Below, one piece after another: positions 27,407 through 36,697 of a DNA stretch of 64,000 bases. Under the pieces are notes generated by a model. It was not told the origin of the DNA. It did no database searches and was given only the letters and a program-made list of their open reading frames with translations. Numbering within the stretch: the first letter of the stretch is position 1; every line of letters begins with the position of its first letter. The stretch is from Streptomyces sp. NBC_01498 (GTDB taxonomy: Bacteria > Actinomycetota > Actinomycetes > Streptomycetales > Streptomycetaceae), in the NCBI RefSeq assembly GCF_036327775.1, contig NZ_CP109598.1, positions 3,100,001-3,164,000 on the forward strand, given 5' to 3'. Both the position numbers and the translations under genes were made by a program.

Positions 27407-29833
27407 TCAGGAAGCGACCGCCGAGCCCGGTGACGTGGTCGTTCCGTCCCCGGAAGCTCCGCCTCCGCTGACTGCCGCGCTTTCGCCGCCTCCGTCGTCG
27501 ACGGTCACCGAGCGCCGCTTGGAGACGTACACGGCGCCGACTATCACCCCGATCGCCAGCACGGCCACCACGGCCCGTATCCCGGCGCTGGCGTCGTCCC
27601 CGTAGCTGAACTGCACCACCGCGGGGGCGATCAGCAGCGCAACCAGGTTCATGACCTTCAGCAACGGGTTGATCGCCGGGCCCGCCGTGTCCTTGAACGG
27701 ATCTCCCACGGTGTCACCGATGACGGTCGCGGCATGGGCGTCGCTGCCCTTGCCGCCGTGGTGCCCGTCCTCGACGAGCTTCTTGGCGTTGTCCCACGCC
27801 CCGCCGGAGTTGGCGAGGAAGACCGCCATCAGCGTGCCCGTACCGATCGCGCCGGCCAGGAACGAACCGAGCGCGCCGACGCCGAGCGAGAACCCGACGG
27901 CGATCGGTGTGAGCACGGCGAGCAGGCCGGGTGTGGTCAGCTCGCGCAGCGCGTCCTTCGTACAGATGTCGACGACACGCCCGTACTCCGGCTTCTCCGT
28001 ACGGTCCATGATCCCCGGGTGCTCACGGAACTGCCGCCGCACCTCGTAGACCACCGAACCGGCCGACCGCGACACGGCGTTGATCGCGAGGCCGGAGAAG
28101 AGGAACACGACCGCCGCCCCGAGGATCAGCCCCACCAGGTTGTTGGGCTGCGAGATGTCCAGGCTCAGGCTCATCTCACCGGCCTTCGCCCCGACGTCCG
28201 CGACGGCCGTGGCGATGGCGTCGCGGTACGAACCGAACAGCGCCGCCGCCGCCAGCACGGCGGTGGCGATGGCGATGCCCTTGGTGATGGCCTTCGTCGT
28301 GTTGCCCACGGCGTCGAGGTCGGTGAGCACCTGCGCGCCCGCGCCCTCGACGTCCCCGGACATCTCGGCGATGCCCTGGGCGTTGTCGGAGACCGGGCCG
28401 AAGGTGTCCATGGCGACGATGACACCGACGGTGGTGAGCAGGCCGGTGCCGGCCAGCGCGACCGCGAAGAGGGCGAGCATGATCGAGGCGCCGCCGAGCA
28501 GGAACGCCCCGTACACGGCGAGACCGATCAGCAGCGCCGTGTAGACGGCGGACTCCAGGCCGATGGCCACACCGGCGAGAACGACCGTGGCCGGGCCGGT
28601 GAGCGCCGATTTGCCGATGTCGCGCACCGGGCGCCGGTTGGTCTCCGTGAAGTAGCCCGTGAGCTGCTGGATGAGCGCCGCGAGCACGATGCCGATGGCG
28701 ACGGAGACCAGCGCGAACACCCTCGGGTCCCCGGAGTGCGAGGTGATCTCCTGGGCGGTCACCCCGTCCAACTCGGCGTAGCTGGACGGCAGATAGGTAT
28801 ACGCCGCGACGGCCACCAGGATCAGCGAGATCACCGCGGAGAGGAAGAATCCCCGGTTGATGGCGGTCATGCCGCTGCGGTCGGACGGCCGGGGCGCGAC
28901 GGCGAAGATGCCGATCACCGCCGTGACGACACCGATCGCGGGGACGATCAGCGGGAAGCCGAGCCCGAAGTTGCCGAAGGCCGCCGTGCCGAGGATCAGC
29001 GCGGCGACGAGCGTCACGGCATACGACTCGAAGAGGTCGGCCGCCATGCCCGCGCAGTCGCCGACGTTGTCCCCGACGTTGTCGGCGATGGTCGCCGCGT
29101 TGCGCGGGTCGTCCTCGGGGATGCCCTGTTCGACCTTGCCGACGAGGTCGGCGCCGACATCGGCGGCCTTGGTGAAGATGCCGCCGCCGACACGCATGAA
29201 CATGGCGATCAGCGCGGCGCCGAGACCGAAGCCCTCCAGCACCTTGGGCGCGTCCTCGGCGTAGACGAGGACCACGCAGGAGGCGCCGAACAGGCCGAGG
29301 CCCACGGTGAACATGCCGACCACACCGCCGGTGCGAAATGCGATCTTCATCGCCTTGTGCGCGACGGCGGTCAGATCCTTTTCCGGTTCGCCTTCCGCCG
29401 GAGTCGCCTCACGCGCGGCAGCGGCGACACGCACATTGCTCCGTACGGCGAGACGCATGCCGAAGTATCCGGTGGCCGCCGAGAAAAGCGCGCCCACCAG
29501 GAAGAACAACGAACGTCCCGCGCGTTCCGACCAGCCTTCCGCCGGCAGCAGCATCAACAGGAAGAACACCACGGCGGCGAAAACACCGAGGGTGCGCAAC
29601 TGCCGTGCCAGATAGGCATTCGCGCCTTCCTGTACAGCGGCGGCGATCTCCTTCATGGACGCGGTGCCCTCGTCGGCCGCCAGCACCTGACGGACCAGTC
29701 GCTGGGCCACCAGCAGCGCCGCCAGTGCGATGACCGCGACGACGATCACGATCACTCTGTTGCCGTCGGTGAGTACCGCGGCAGCGAGAGAAGTGGAGTG
29801 CTCGGACAGTTGTGGATCGACGTTCTCCGCCAT
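27407..29833 (-). CDS. hppA: Membrane-bound proton-translocating pyrophosphatase, K+-independent type
   Basis: Polytopic enzyme of 808 residues with about 16-17 helices that couples hydrolysis of cytosolic pyrophosphate to proton export. The start is the ATG at 29833 with AAGGAGG at ideal spacing. The catalytic loops are the family signatures DVGADLVGKVE and DNVGDNVGDCAGMAADLFE. The third, acidic loop is GDTVGDPFKDTAGPAINPLL near the C-terminus. GNTTKAITKG carries Lys where potassium-dependent enzymes have Ala, which assigns it to the K+-independent H+-pumping class; the S. coelicolor enzyme of this class is the well-studied homologue. A glycine/serine-rich tail of about 35 residues is extra. 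It stands alone between terminators. Confidence 0.97.
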   Translation of the reverse strand: MAENVDPQLSEHSTSLAAAVLTDGNRVIVIVVAVIALAALLVAQRLVRQVLAADEGTASMKEIAAAVQEGANAYLARQLRTLGVFAAVVFFLLMLLPAEGWSERAGRSLFFLVGALFSAATGYFGMRLAVRSNVRVAAAAREATPAEGEPEKDLTAVAHKAMKIAFRTGGVVGMFTVGLGLFGASCVVLVYAEDAPKVLEGFGLGAALIAMFMRVGGGIFTKAADVGADLVGKVEQGIPEDDPRNAATIADNVGDNVGDCAGMAADLFESYAVTLVAALILGTAAFGNFGLGFPLIVPAIGVVTAVIGIFAVAPRPSDRSGMTAINRGFFLSAVISLILVAVAAYTYLPSSYAELDGVTAQEITSHSGDPRVFALVSVAIGIVLAALIQQLTGYFTETNRRPVRDIGKSALTGPATVVLAGVAIGLESAVYTALLIGLAVYGAFLLGGASIMLALFAVALAGTGLLTTVGVIVAMDTFGPVSDNAQGIAEMSGDVEGAGAQVLTDLDAVGNTTKAITKGIAIATAVLAAAALFGSYRDAIATAVADVGAKAGEMSLSLDISQPNNLVGLILGAAVVFLFSGLAINAVSRSAGSVVYEVRRQFREHPGIMDRTEKPEYGRVVDICTKDALRELTTPGLLAVLTPIAVGFSLGVGALGSFLAGAIGTGTLMAVFLANSGGAWDNAKKLVEDGHHGGKGSDAHAATVIGDTVGDPFKDTAGPAINPLLKVMNLVALLIAPAVVQFSYGDDASAGIRAVVAVLAIGVIVGAVYVSKRRSVTVDDGGGESAAVSGGGASGDGTTTSPGSAVAS

Positions 29834-29870
29834 TCGTCCTCCTTGACGCTCAGCGCTCAAGATGGACGGA

Positions 29871-29899
29871 TTGTAGGGAGCGGAAGCCGATCAAAACAG
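29871..29899 (-). promoter_or_regulatory. Candidate hppA promoter
   Basis: On the minus strand, -10 TACAAT (29876-29871) is 17 bases from a weak -35 TGTTTT, 38 bases before the hppA start. The whole stretch 29860-30015 is clearly less GC-rich than its surroundings, as expected of a promoter region. Confidence 0.4.
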
Positions 29900-30012
29900 A
29901 GTGCCCGCGACGTGTAATTGACCTTGGCGTGCGGAACCGCAAAAGATCGGCCTCGAAAAGGACCTTGGAATTCTCCGTGCGATCCATGAATTTCCGGTGA
30001 TCAATTTCTTCG

Positions 30013-30050
30013 GAACAAAAAGAAAAGGCCCTGCTCAGCAGGGCCCTCAA
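30013..30050 (-). terminator. Rho-independent terminator of the bldG/anti-sigma operon
   Basis: Stem GGCCCTGC / GCAGGGCC (30027-30034 and 30038-30045) with a 3-base loop. On the minus strand it is followed by TTTTCTTTTT. It lies 38 bases after the anti-sigma factor stop and cleanly separates that operon from hppA. Confidence 0.88.
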
Positions 30051-30082
30051 AGAAATTGGATCAAAGAATGTGGATCACGCCG

Positions 30083-30547
30083 TCACGAGAGCGAGACCGC
30101 CGAGGTGGTCGGCCAGCTCATCCGGATGACGCCACCGGTGGCATCGGAGGTCACTTCCACGTCGTCCACCAGACCGCTGATGACCGCGAGGCCCATCTCG
30201 TCCTCACCGTCGCCCGCGTCCGCCTCGGTGACATCGCCCGAGAGTACGGACCTGCGGGAGACCGGCACGTTCTCCGCCGCGGCGGCGGTACCCGGCGCGG
30301 GCACCCCGTCGCCGACCTCGATGGAGAAGACCTTCTCCTCCTCGGTCAGCGCGACCCGCACCGGCTCGGTGATGCCGTGGCTGCGATGCAGACCGACCGC
30401 GCGACTGCACGCCTCTCCGACGGCGAGCCTGACCTCGTCCAACACCGCCTCGTCGACACCGGCCCGGCGCGCCACGGCAGCCGCCACCAGACGGGCCGTC
30501 CTGACGTGTTCGGGCTGGGCGCTGAAGCGGAGTTCAACGGTGGCCAT
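30083..30547 (-). CDS. Anti-sigma factor, RsbW-like HATPase, partner of BldG
   Basis: GHKL-fold kinase/anti-sigma factor of 154 residues. It begins MATVELRFSAQPEHVRTARL, followed by the N-box region DEVRLAVGEACSRAV and a G-box-like segment DEMGLAVISGLVDDVEV. Such proteins sequester a sigma factor and phosphorylate their antagonist on serine; the antagonist here is the BldG gene product encoded 132 bases upstream on the same strand. In S. coelicolor the equivalent gene downstream of bldG is SCO3548 as I recall. The sequence between the N-box and G-box is unusually acidic and Ala/Gly-rich (PAPGTAAAAENVPVSRRS). It probably shares the bldG transcript and ends at the T-run terminator. Confidence 0.92.
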   Translation of the reverse strand: MATVELRFSAQPEHVRTARLVAAAVARRAGVDEAVLDEVRLAVGEACSRAVGLHRSHGITEPVRVALTEEEKVFSIEVGDGVPAPGTAAAAENVPVSRRSVLSGDVTEADAGDGEDEMGLAVISGLVDDVEVTSDATGGVIRMSWPTTSAVSLS

Positions 30548-30679
30548 GCGATCCCCCTCAGACGTACGAGCGTGCGAATCACGCGTGCGATCGGGCGCGG
30601 GCGGCCCCGGGCATGACGCCCGGTGCCCCCTGCCCTTCTTCCGGTCCTACCTCGGCTCTTCCGAAGCCTCCGGCCGGCC

Positions 30680-31033
30680 TCAGTCGGTGGCGGCGACGGC
30701 CTCGTCGACCGTGGTGTGAATGGGGAACACCTTGGTCAGGCCAGTGATCCGGAAGATCTTGAGAATGCGCTCCTGGTTGCAGACCAGACGCAGCGAGCCC
30801 TCGTGGGCACGCACACGCTTGAGTCCACCCACGAGCACGCCGAGACCGGTGGAGTCGAGGAAGTCCACGCCCTCCATGTCGACGACCAGGTGGTAACTGC
30901 CGTCGTTCACCAACTCGACCAACTGCTCGCGCAGCTTGGGCGCGGTATACACATCAATCTCGCCACCGACCTCGACGACCGTACGGTCGCCACCGGGGCC
31001 GGACACATTGCGAGTCGACAGGGACAGGTCCAC
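30680..31033 (-). CDS. bldG: BldG anti-anti-sigma factor, developmental regulator
   Basis: SpoIIAA/RsbV-like protein of 117 residues. When unphosphorylated, proteins of this type bind anti-sigma factors and free the sigma factor; BldG is required for aerial mycelium and antibiotic production in Streptomyces. The start is GTG ([12 protein letters not shown]) preceded by GGAGG; the frame is open 29 codons further but without similarity to the family. The STAS core is [20 protein letters not shown] and [19 protein letters not shown]. Ser61 in DSTGLG corresponds to the serine phosphorylated by the cognate kinase. The sequence is almost invariant across the genus, which makes the identification safe. 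Confidence 0.97.
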   Translation of the reverse strand: MDLSLSTRNVSGPGGDRTVVEVGGEIDVYTAPKLREQLVELVNDGSYHLVVDMEGVDFLDSTGLGVLVGGLKRVRAHEGSLRLVCNQERILKIFRITGLTKVFPIHTTVDEAVAATD

Positions 31034-31113
31034 GGATCCTCCAGCACCTTGCAATCGAGCGGTCGCCCCTCGGGTCTCTCCCGACGGAGCCAGGGGGCGT
31101 ATCGCCAGCCGCG

Positions 31114-33648
31114 ATGGCATTCAATCACTTACCGGCAGCCATGCACGACGCCTTAGGACCATTGTCCGCCACGCCAGTGACACACTCGGTGCCGATGGCC
31201 ACGAATCGAGGTCCCGACAGGCCGCCCGTGAACGGGGGCTCCCGCCCTTCCCCCGGTACGGTCCTGGACCGGCTCACCGCGGGGCCGGGCCGGGCTGCGC
31301 GCATCACCCATACGGAGCACTTGCCCCCGCGTGCGGGTCGGCATGCCGTCTGGCCCGATCGCATCCGTCCGGAAGTGATCAAGGCCATCCAACTGGCCGG
31401 GGTCGACCATCCGTGGGCCCACCAGGCGACCGCCGCCGAGCACGCCCTGGACGGCGAATCCGTCGTCATCGCCACCGGCACCGCGTCCGGCAAGTCCCTC
31501 GCCTATCTCGCGCCGGTGCTCACCGCCCTCCTGGACGGCTCCGAGGCGCCGAACGGGCGCGGCTCGACCGCCCTGTACCTCTCCCCGACGAAGGCGCTCG
31601 CCGCCGACCAGCGGCGCGCCGTGAAGGCGCTGGCCGCGCCCCTGGGCAACGGGGTGCGCCCCGCCGTGTACGACGGCGACACCCCGGTCGAGGAGCGCGA
31701 ATGGGTACGCCAGTACGCCAACTACGTGCTCACCAACCCCGACATGCTGCACCGAGGCATACTGCCTGCCCACCCCAGGTGGTCCTCCTTCCTGCGCTCG
31801 CTGCGCTACGTCGTCGTCGACGAGTGCCACACCTACCGCGGTGTCTTCGGCTCCCACGTCGCCCAGGTCCTGCGCCGTCTGCGGCGTGTCTGCGCCCACT
31901 ACGGCTCCGACCCCGTCTTCCTCCTCGCCTCCGCCACCGCCGCCGAACCCGCGCTCGCCGCCGGCCGGCTCACCGGCCTGCCCGTCCACGAGGTGGCCGA
32001 CGACGCCTCACCGCGGGGCGAGATGGTCTTCGCCCTGTGGGAGCCGCCGCTCACCGAACTCCACGGCGAGAAGGGCGCACCGGTCCGCCGTACCGCCACG
32101 GCCGAGACGGCCGACATCCTCACCGACCTGACGCTCCAGGGCGTCCGCTCGGTCGCCTTCGTACGCTCCCGGCGCGGCGCAGAACTCGTCTCCGTCATCG
32201 CGCAGGAACGGCTCGCCGAGGTCGACCACTCACTCGTGCGGCGCGTCGCCGCCTACCGGGGCGGCTACCTGCCCGAGGAGCGCCGCGCCCTGGAGCGCGC
32301 CCTGCACTCGGGCGAACTCCTCGGCCTCGCCGCCACCACCGCCCTGGAGCTGGGCATCGACGTGTCCGGGCTCGACGCGGTCGTCATCGCCGGCTATCCG
32401 GGCACCCGTGCCTCCCTGTGGCAGCAGGCGGGCCGCGCGGGCCGTGCCGGTCAGGGCGCCCTCGCGGTGCTGGTCGCCAGGGACGATCCGCTGGACACCT
32501 TCCTCGTCCACCATCCCGAGGCGTTGTTCCGGCAGCCCGTCGAGTCGACCGTGCTGGACCCGGACAACCCGTACGTCCTCGCCCCCCATCTGTGCGCGGC
32601 CGCCGCCGAACTGCCGCTCACGGAAGCCGATCTGGACCTCTTCGGTCCCGCGGCGCCGGACCTGCTGCCGCAGCTCGTCACGTCCGGGCTGCTGCGGAGG
32701 CGGGCGGCCGGCTGGTACTGGACGCGGCGTGAGCGCGCCGCCGATCTCGCCGACATCCGGGGCGGGGGCGGCCGACCCGTCCAGATCGTCGAGAAGGACA
32801 CCGGCAGACTGCTGGGCACCGTCGACGAGTCGGCGTCCCACGCCGCCGTGCACGACGGCGCCGTCCACCTGCACCAGGGACGGACCTATCTGGTGCGGCG
32901 GCTGGACCTGGCGGACTCGGTCGCGCTGGTCGAGGAGGCCGTCCCGCCGTACTCCACGATCGCGCGCGACACCACCGCCATCTCCGTGCTGGAGACGGAC
33001 ACCGAGATCCCGTGGGGCGGCGGGCGGCTGTGTTACGGCTCCGTCGAGGTCACCAACCAGGTCGTCTCCTTCCTCCGCCGCCGGCTCCTCACCGGCGAGG
33101 TCCTGGGGGAGACCACACTCGATCTGCCTCCCCGTACGCTGCGCACCCGCGCCGTCTGGTGGACGGTCACCGAGGACCAGCTCGACGCGGCCCGGATCAA
33201 TCCGGAGCAGCTGGGCGGCGCCCTGCACGCCGCCGAGCACGCCTCCATCGGGATGCTGCCGCTGTTCGCCACCTGCGACCGCCGGGACATCGGTGGTGTG
33301 TCCGTCCCACTCCACCCGGACACGCTGCTGCCGACGGTCTTCGTTTACGACGGCCACCCGGGCGGCGCGGGCTTCGCCGAACGCGCCTTCCACACGGCGC
33401 GCGCGTGGCTGTCCGCGACCCGTGAGGCCATCGCGTCGTGCGAGTGCGAGGCGGGCTGCCCGTCGTGCATCCAGTCCCCGAAGTGCGGCAACGGCAACGA
33501 GCCTCTGCACAAGCGCGCGGCCGTCCGGCTCCTCGGCGAGCTCCTGAAGGGAGCGCCGCGGTCCGGGCCTCCGGAAACCACGGACCTGCCGGGCCCCCGT
33601 CCGCCAGCGACGGCCGAACGGGCCGAGGCCGGCGCGTCCGGCGGCTGA
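31114..33648 (+). CDS. DEAD/DEAH-box helicase with C-terminal zinc cluster, MrfA/Hrq1 type
   Basis: Superfamily 2 DNA helicase of 844 residues, divergent from bldG. The helicase core has motif [13 protein letters not shown], Ia [10 protein letters not shown], motif [12 protein letters not shown] (DECH box) and [13 protein letters not shown]. The second RecA domain has [17 protein letters not shown] and motif [13 protein letters not shown]. The C-terminal DUF1998 part carries the four-cysteine cluster [19 protein letters not shown]. This architecture is that of Bacillus MrfA and fungal Hrq1, which act in repair of DNA crosslinks and bulky lesions. It is also the 'helicase' of the actinobacterial helicase/secretion neighbourhood, because the Tad cluster regularly follows, as here. 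The ATG at 31114 lacks a good ribosome-binding site; starts at 31141 or 31195 remain possible. Confidence 0.93.
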   Translation: MAFNHLPAAMHDALGPLSATPVTHSVPMATNRGPDRPPVNGGSRPSPGTVLDRLTAGPGRAARITHTEHLPPRAGRHAVWPDRIRPEVIKAIQLAGVDHPWAHQATAAEHALDGESVVIATGTASGKSLAYLAPVLTALLDGSEAPNGRGSTALYLSPTKALAADQRRAVKALAAPLGNGVRPAVYDGDTPVEEREWVRQYANYVLTNPDMLHRGILPAHPRWSSFLRSLRYVVVDECHTYRGVFGSHVAQVLRRLRRVCAHYGSDPVFLLASATAAEPALAAGRLTGLPVHEVADDASPRGEMVFALWEPPLTELHGEKGAPVRRTATAETADILTDLTLQGVRSVAFVRSRRGAELVSVIAQERLAEVDHSLVRRVAAYRGGYLPEERRALERALHSGELLGLAATTALELGIDVSGLDAVVIAGYPGTRASLWQQAGRAGRAGQGALAVLVARDDPLDTFLVHHPEALFRQPVESTVLDPDNPYVLAPHLCAAAAELPLTEADLDLFGPAAPDLLPQLVTSGLLRRRAAGWYWTRRERAADLADIRGGGGRPVQIVEKDTGRLLGTVDESASHAAVHDGAVHLHQGRTYLVRRLDLADSVALVEEAVPPYSTIARDTTAISVLETDTEIPWGGGRLCYGSVEVTNQVVSFLRRRLLTGEVLGETTLDLPPRTLRTRAVWWTVTEDQLDAARINPEQLGGALHAAEHASIGMLPLFATCDRRDIGGVSVPLHPDTLLPTVFVYDGHPGGAGFAERAFHTARAWLSATREAIASCECEAGCPSCIQSPKCGNGNEPLHKRAAVRLLGELLKGAPRSGPPETTDLPGPRPPATAERAEAGASGG

Positions 33649-33740
33649 GCCCACGGCGACGCGCCCGGCGCCGGACGGGACGGCTGCCGAGAACCCGCAC
33701 GCAGCCCGGCGGACGTCGCAGAGCCGGAGTCCGGGTGACG

Positions 33741-34193
33741 TCACGAGCCCGGAGCCCTGTCCGGCGGTGTCCGGGACGGCGGTGTCCGGGACGCCGGTCG
33801 TACGGGGCCGGGGTCCGGTGCGGCCGTCGGTGGCGGTCCGGCCGAGGGCGCCCGCGCGGGCAGCGCGTCCGGTGGTCCCGCTCGGGACCTGACCGTGGGT
33901 GCGTACGGGCCGAAGGCCGCCCGCGCGGTCACGTCGGCGATCTCCCCGACCACGGCGCACCGCACCACCCGAGCGTCCTGGGCCCCGGCGATCTCGGCCG
34001 CCCGCGCGCAGGCGGCCTCAGGTCCGCGCAGCGCGTAGCCGGCGGCGGCCAGCGCGGCCAGATCGGCCGCCGCGCCCGCGCGGTGTCGGGCCGCGACGGC
34101 CTGCCCCAGGGCGAGGATCGTCGCGAACACGACGCACAGTGCGGTCGCCGCCATGGCCGCCCAGACCGTCGCCGACCCCCGGTCCCGGTTCAC
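33741..34193 (-). CDS. TadE/TadG-like pseudopilin, helicase/secretion-neighbourhood type
   Basis: Protein of about 150 residues, last gene of the Tad cluster. It starts at a GTG that overlaps the upstream stop (GTGA): VNRDRGSATVWAAMAATALC opens with a short basic segment, then the G-S-A-T signature before a single membrane helix (to about residue 32), then a helical extracellular part with one cysteine pair (EAACARAAE, VVRCAVVG). The last 50 residues are Pro/Arg/Ser-rich and lack order. This is the architecture of the TadE-like proteins found next to the DECH helicase in actinobacteria. Translational coupling to the TadE gene supports the start. Confidence 0.85.
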   Translation of the reverse strand: MNRDRGSATVWAAMAATALCVVFATILALGQAVAARHRAGAAADLAALAAAGYALRGPEAACARAAEIAGAQDARVVRCAVVGEIADVTARAAFGPYAPTVRSRAGPPDALPARAPSAGPPPTAAPDPGPVRPASRTPPSRTPPDRAPGS

Positions 34194-34576
34194 GGCCCCG
34201 CCCCGTGGGCCAGGGCGTCCTCGGCGGGCGCGACCGCCTCCGCCGCCAGCGTCAGGGCGATACCGCGCGGTCCGGGGGTCGGGGCCTCCACCCGCACCCG
34301 CCACAGGTCGGCCGAGCGCCCCAGTGTGATCTCCGCGCCGGCGGGTGCGGCCGAACGGGCGGCCTCGACCGCCGTCGCCCGGGGTTCGGAGCGGGCAGCC
34401 GCCCGCGCGCCCGCCCGAGCGGCGTCCACGCACTGGATCTGCGCGGACGCCGCCGTCAGCGCCCAGAGCAGCGCCGCGACGAACACCACCAGCCCCGGCA
34501 CGGCGAGGGCGGCCTCCGCCGTCACCGCTCCCCGGTCGCCGCCCTCGCCGGCCGTCACCGGCTCAGAACTTCGCAT
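34190..34576 (-). CDS. TadE-family pilus assembly protein
   Basis: Membrane-anchored minor pilin-like protein of 128 residues. GDRGAVTAEAALAVPGLVVF contains the G-A-V-T-A-E-A-A-L motif, with the conserved Glu and following hydrophobic helix typical of TadE. The rest is a small extracytoplasmic domain with one cysteine (QIQCVDAARAGARAAARSE). TadE proteins are needed for assembly of Flp/Tad pili. The start overlaps the end of the DUF4244 gene by 14 bases and the stop overlaps the next gene, consistent with one transcript. Confidence 0.88.
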   Translation of the reverse strand: MRSSEPVTAGEGGDRGAVTAEAALAVPGLVVFVAALLWALTAASAQIQCVDAARAGARAAARSEPRATAVEAARSAAPAGAEITLGRSADLWRVRVEAPTPGPRGIALTLAAEAVAPAEDALAHGAGP

Positions 34577-34844
34577 CGAGGGCGTTTCCGATGACCGATT
34601 CCAGGGCGGCTGAGACGGCCCCGCTGGTGACCACCTTGTAGAGGACCGCGGCGAACCCGCACGCGGCGAGCGTCCCCATCGCGTACTCGGCGCTCGCCAT
34701 GCCGGAATCCGCCCCCGCCCGGTTACGGAACCACGACCCGCCGCCGACCCGCACCCGGCTCCGCCGCCGTCGGCTCACCCCGCTCATCGTCTCCACCACG
34801 CGCTTCGCCCGCCGTCCGGGCAGTGTCATCCGCATCATCGTCAT
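34563..34844 (-). CDS. DUF4244 / Flp-like pilin candidate
   Basis: Small protein of 93 residues starting at the ATG at 34844 with a perfect AGGAGG. A basic N-terminal half of about 48 residues (GRRAKRVVETMSGVSRRRRS) is followed by SGMASAEYAMGTLAACGFAA, a pilin-type signature: G, then A-E-Y, the Glu at position +5 relative to a putative cleavage after Gly, then a hydrophobic helix and a short polar tail (ESVIGNALDAKF). It is the likely major pilin of the cluster. Unlike canonical Flp pilins, the leader is very long and arginine-rich. The upstream region contains four 14-bp repeats. Confidence 0.85.
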   Translation of the reverse strand: MTMMRMTLPGRRAKRVVETMSGVSRRRRSRVRVGGGSWFRNRAGADSGMASAEYAMGTLAACGFAAVLYKVVTSGAVSAALESVIGNALDAKF

Positions 34845-34899
34845 GTCAACCTCCTGTTGGAAAAGCTCAGTTGGATCACTCGGTCCGACCACTCGGGTC

Positions 34900-34955
34900 G
34901 GAACAGCTCGGTGGGAACAGCTCGGTGGGAACAGCTCGGTGGGAACAGCTCAGTC
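34900..34955. repeat. Four tandem 14-bp repeats upstream of the pilin gene
   Basis: Unit GGAACAGCTCGGTG repeated from 34900: three exact copies, and a fourth (34942-34955) with the last four bases changed. A degenerate fifth, CTCGGTCCGACCACTCGG, precedes it. The array starts 56 bases upstream of the pilin start and ends 33 bases after the TadC-like stop, in the only sizeable gap inside the Tad cluster. Confidence 0.9.
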
Positions 34956-34988
34956 ATGTCGGTAAGGCCGGTCAGCGCGTCGGGGCGC

Positions 34989-35789
34989 TCACTCGCCGCC
35001 CAGCAGCCCGGCGGCCAGGCCGATCACCACCGGGGCCACTCCCACCGCCAGGAAGGCGGGCAGGAAGCACAGCCCCACGGGAGCGGTGATCAGCACCTGC
35101 GCCCGGCCCGCGCGGGCCGTGGCCTGCCGGGCGCGCTCCGCCCTGAGACCGTCGGCCACCCGGGAGACCGGCTCGGCAGCCGGCGCCCCTGTGGACCCGG
35201 CCCGCTCCAGACAGCGGGCCAGCTCCCCGGCGCCCGGTATCCCGCCGAACCGCCCCCAGGTCGCCGCCGGTTCGCCGCCGAGGCGCAGCGTCGCGGCCGT
35301 ACTGACCAGCCGTTCACCCACCGGTCCGCCCAGCGACTCCCCCACCGCCTCCGCCGCTTCGCGCGGACCCGCCCCGGCCGTGACGCAGGCGGCCAACAGA
35401 TCCGCCGCGAGCGGCAGTTGGCGCGCGGCCTCCGCCATCACCTCGTCCGCTTCGGCGCCGGTTCCGGGCCGCGTACGCAGCCACCGCGCGACGGCGTACG
35501 CCCCGGCGAGTCCCACCGCCCCTCCGGCGGCCCCGCCGACCAGGGCCCAGCCGAGGCACCCGGCCCCCAGGGGCGGGCCCCAACGCCGCAGCCACGCCCG
35601 GTACTCCGGTCGCGCGTGTCCAGGGTCGGGAGTCGTCGCCATGGCCAGGAGGGTCACCGTCCGGCGGCGCGCGGCTCGTTCCCGCCGCCGCCCGGACCAG
35701 GCGAAGGTCACGGACACCGCCGCCGCGACCAGGGCGACGGTCACCCACAGGCTGTGGACGACATCCCCGCCTGCGAGGCGCCCGTTCAT
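34989..35789 (-). CDS. TadC-like type II/IV secretion inner-membrane protein (GspF domain)
   Basis: Membrane platform protein of 266 residues. Start at the ATG at 35789, which overlaps the TadB-like stop (ATGA). N-terminal helix (VTVALVAAAVSVTFAWSG), paired helices around residue 75-100, and C-terminal pair VLITAPVGLCFLPAFLAVGV / APVVIGLAAGLLGG. Between them lies a GspF-type four-helix domain with ADLLAACVTAGAGPREAAEA, which matches the T2SSF repeat. It probably forms a heteromeric base with the TadB-like protein for pilus extrusion. Confidence 0.9.
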   Translation of the reverse strand: MNGRLAGGDVVHSLWVTVALVAAAVSVTFAWSGRRRERAARRRTVTLLAMATTPDPGHARPEYRAWLRRWGPPLGAGCLGWALVGGAAGGAVGLAGAYAVARWLRTRPGTGAEADEVMAEAARQLPLAADLLAACVTAGAGPREAAEAVGESLGGPVGERLVSTAATLRLGGEPAATWGRFGGIPGAGELARCLERAGSTGAPAAEPVSRVADGLRAERARQATARAGRAQVLITAPVGLCFLPAFLAVGVAPVVIGLAAGLLGGE

Positions 35790-36697
35790 GGCGTGCTCCC
35801 GCCCCGGACGATCCGCCGCGCCCACCAGAGACCGGTCGCCTCCAACAGCAGGCCCAGGGCCAGGCAGCCCAGACCGGCCGGGGTGTGCAGCAGCACCCTC
35901 ATCGGGTCGGCGCCCATGGCCCCGCCCATGGCCAGGGCAGCCACGGGCAGGAGCGCCAGCACCACCACCGAGGACCACGCGCTGACCAGCTGGGCCCGCA
36001 GGGCGTTCCGCTGGTCCCGCTCGGCCCGCAGTCCGGCGCCGAGGCGGTCGAGCCCGTCGGCCAGTCCCGCTCCGCCGTCCACCGCGACCCGCCAGCAGGC
36101 GGCCACGCCGACGAGGCCGTCCGCTCCCGGTCGTCGCGCAGCCCCGCGCAGTGCCTCGGGGACGTCGCCGCCGAACCGGGCCGCCGCGACCACCGAGGCG
36201 AGTTCCGGGCCGTCGAACTCCCGGCCGACGGCCCGGACCGCGGTGATCAGCGCCTCGGCCGGCTGGGCACCGGCTCTCAACTCCCCGACGAGCGCGTCAC
36301 CGAGGCGGCGCACCGCGTCGGCCCGTCGCTCCGCCGCGCGTCGGGTCTCCCCGGCCCGCAGTCCGCGCCGCGCGAGTGGCACCGCCACCGCACCGGCGAG
36401 CAGCGGCAGCACCGACTCACCCCACAGGGCGAGCAGCACCGAGGCAGGCAACGCGAGCCACTCCTTCCCCCACCCCACCAGGCGGTCGCGGAGTATCCGC
36501 AACGTGCTCTCCCAGGTGACCACCGGCCGTCGCCTCACGGCCCCGGTGGTGGAGCCGTCGTTGCCCCCACCGAGGAGCGACTCCGCGCGCCGCAGGGCCC
36601 GTCCCCGTTCCACCAGCAGCCAGGCCGCCAGCCCCGCGCACACAGCCGCCCCGAAGACGGACACGGGGACGGGGACCGGCATCGGTGCCGCCGTCAC
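35786..36697 (-). CDS. TadB-like type II/IV secretion inner-membrane protein (GspF domain)
   Basis: Membrane protein of 303 residues, first of the two GspF-domain platform proteins. Helices at about residues 10-28, 82-110 and two near the C-terminus (VVVLALLPVAALAMGGAMGA, GLGCLALGLLLEATGLWW). The cytoplasmic T2SSF domain contains LVGELRAGAQPAEALITAVR and CWRVAVDGGAGLADGLDRLG, the family's paired helices. Its stop overlaps the TadC-like start and its start overlaps the CpaF-like stop, as throughout this operon. Confidence 0.9.
   Translation of the reverse strand: MTAAPMPVPVPVSVFGAAVCAGLAAWLLVERGRALRRAESLLGGGNDGSTTGAVRRRPVVTWESTLRILRDRLVGWGKEWLALPASVLLALWGESVLPLLAGAVAVPLARRGLRAGETRRAAERRADAVRRLGDALVGELRAGAQPAEALITAVRAVGREFDGPELASVVAAARFGGDVPEALRGAARRPGADGLVGVAACWRVAVDGGAGLADGLDRLGAGLRAERDQRNALRAQLVSAWSSVVVLALLPVAALAMGGAMGADPMRVLLHTPAGLGCLALGLLLEATGLWWARRIVRGGSTP

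Noticed and set aside
27734..29917. 727-codon plus-strand open frame opposite hppA
   Set aside because: Composition of Asp/Gly/Arg/His strings typical of antisense of membrane protein genes; no start signal or domain.
34900..34955. CRISPR-like array
   Set aside because: Units are directly contiguous with no spacers, only 14 bases long, and no cas gene is present. The 41-, 45- and 164-bp arrays also lack spacers.
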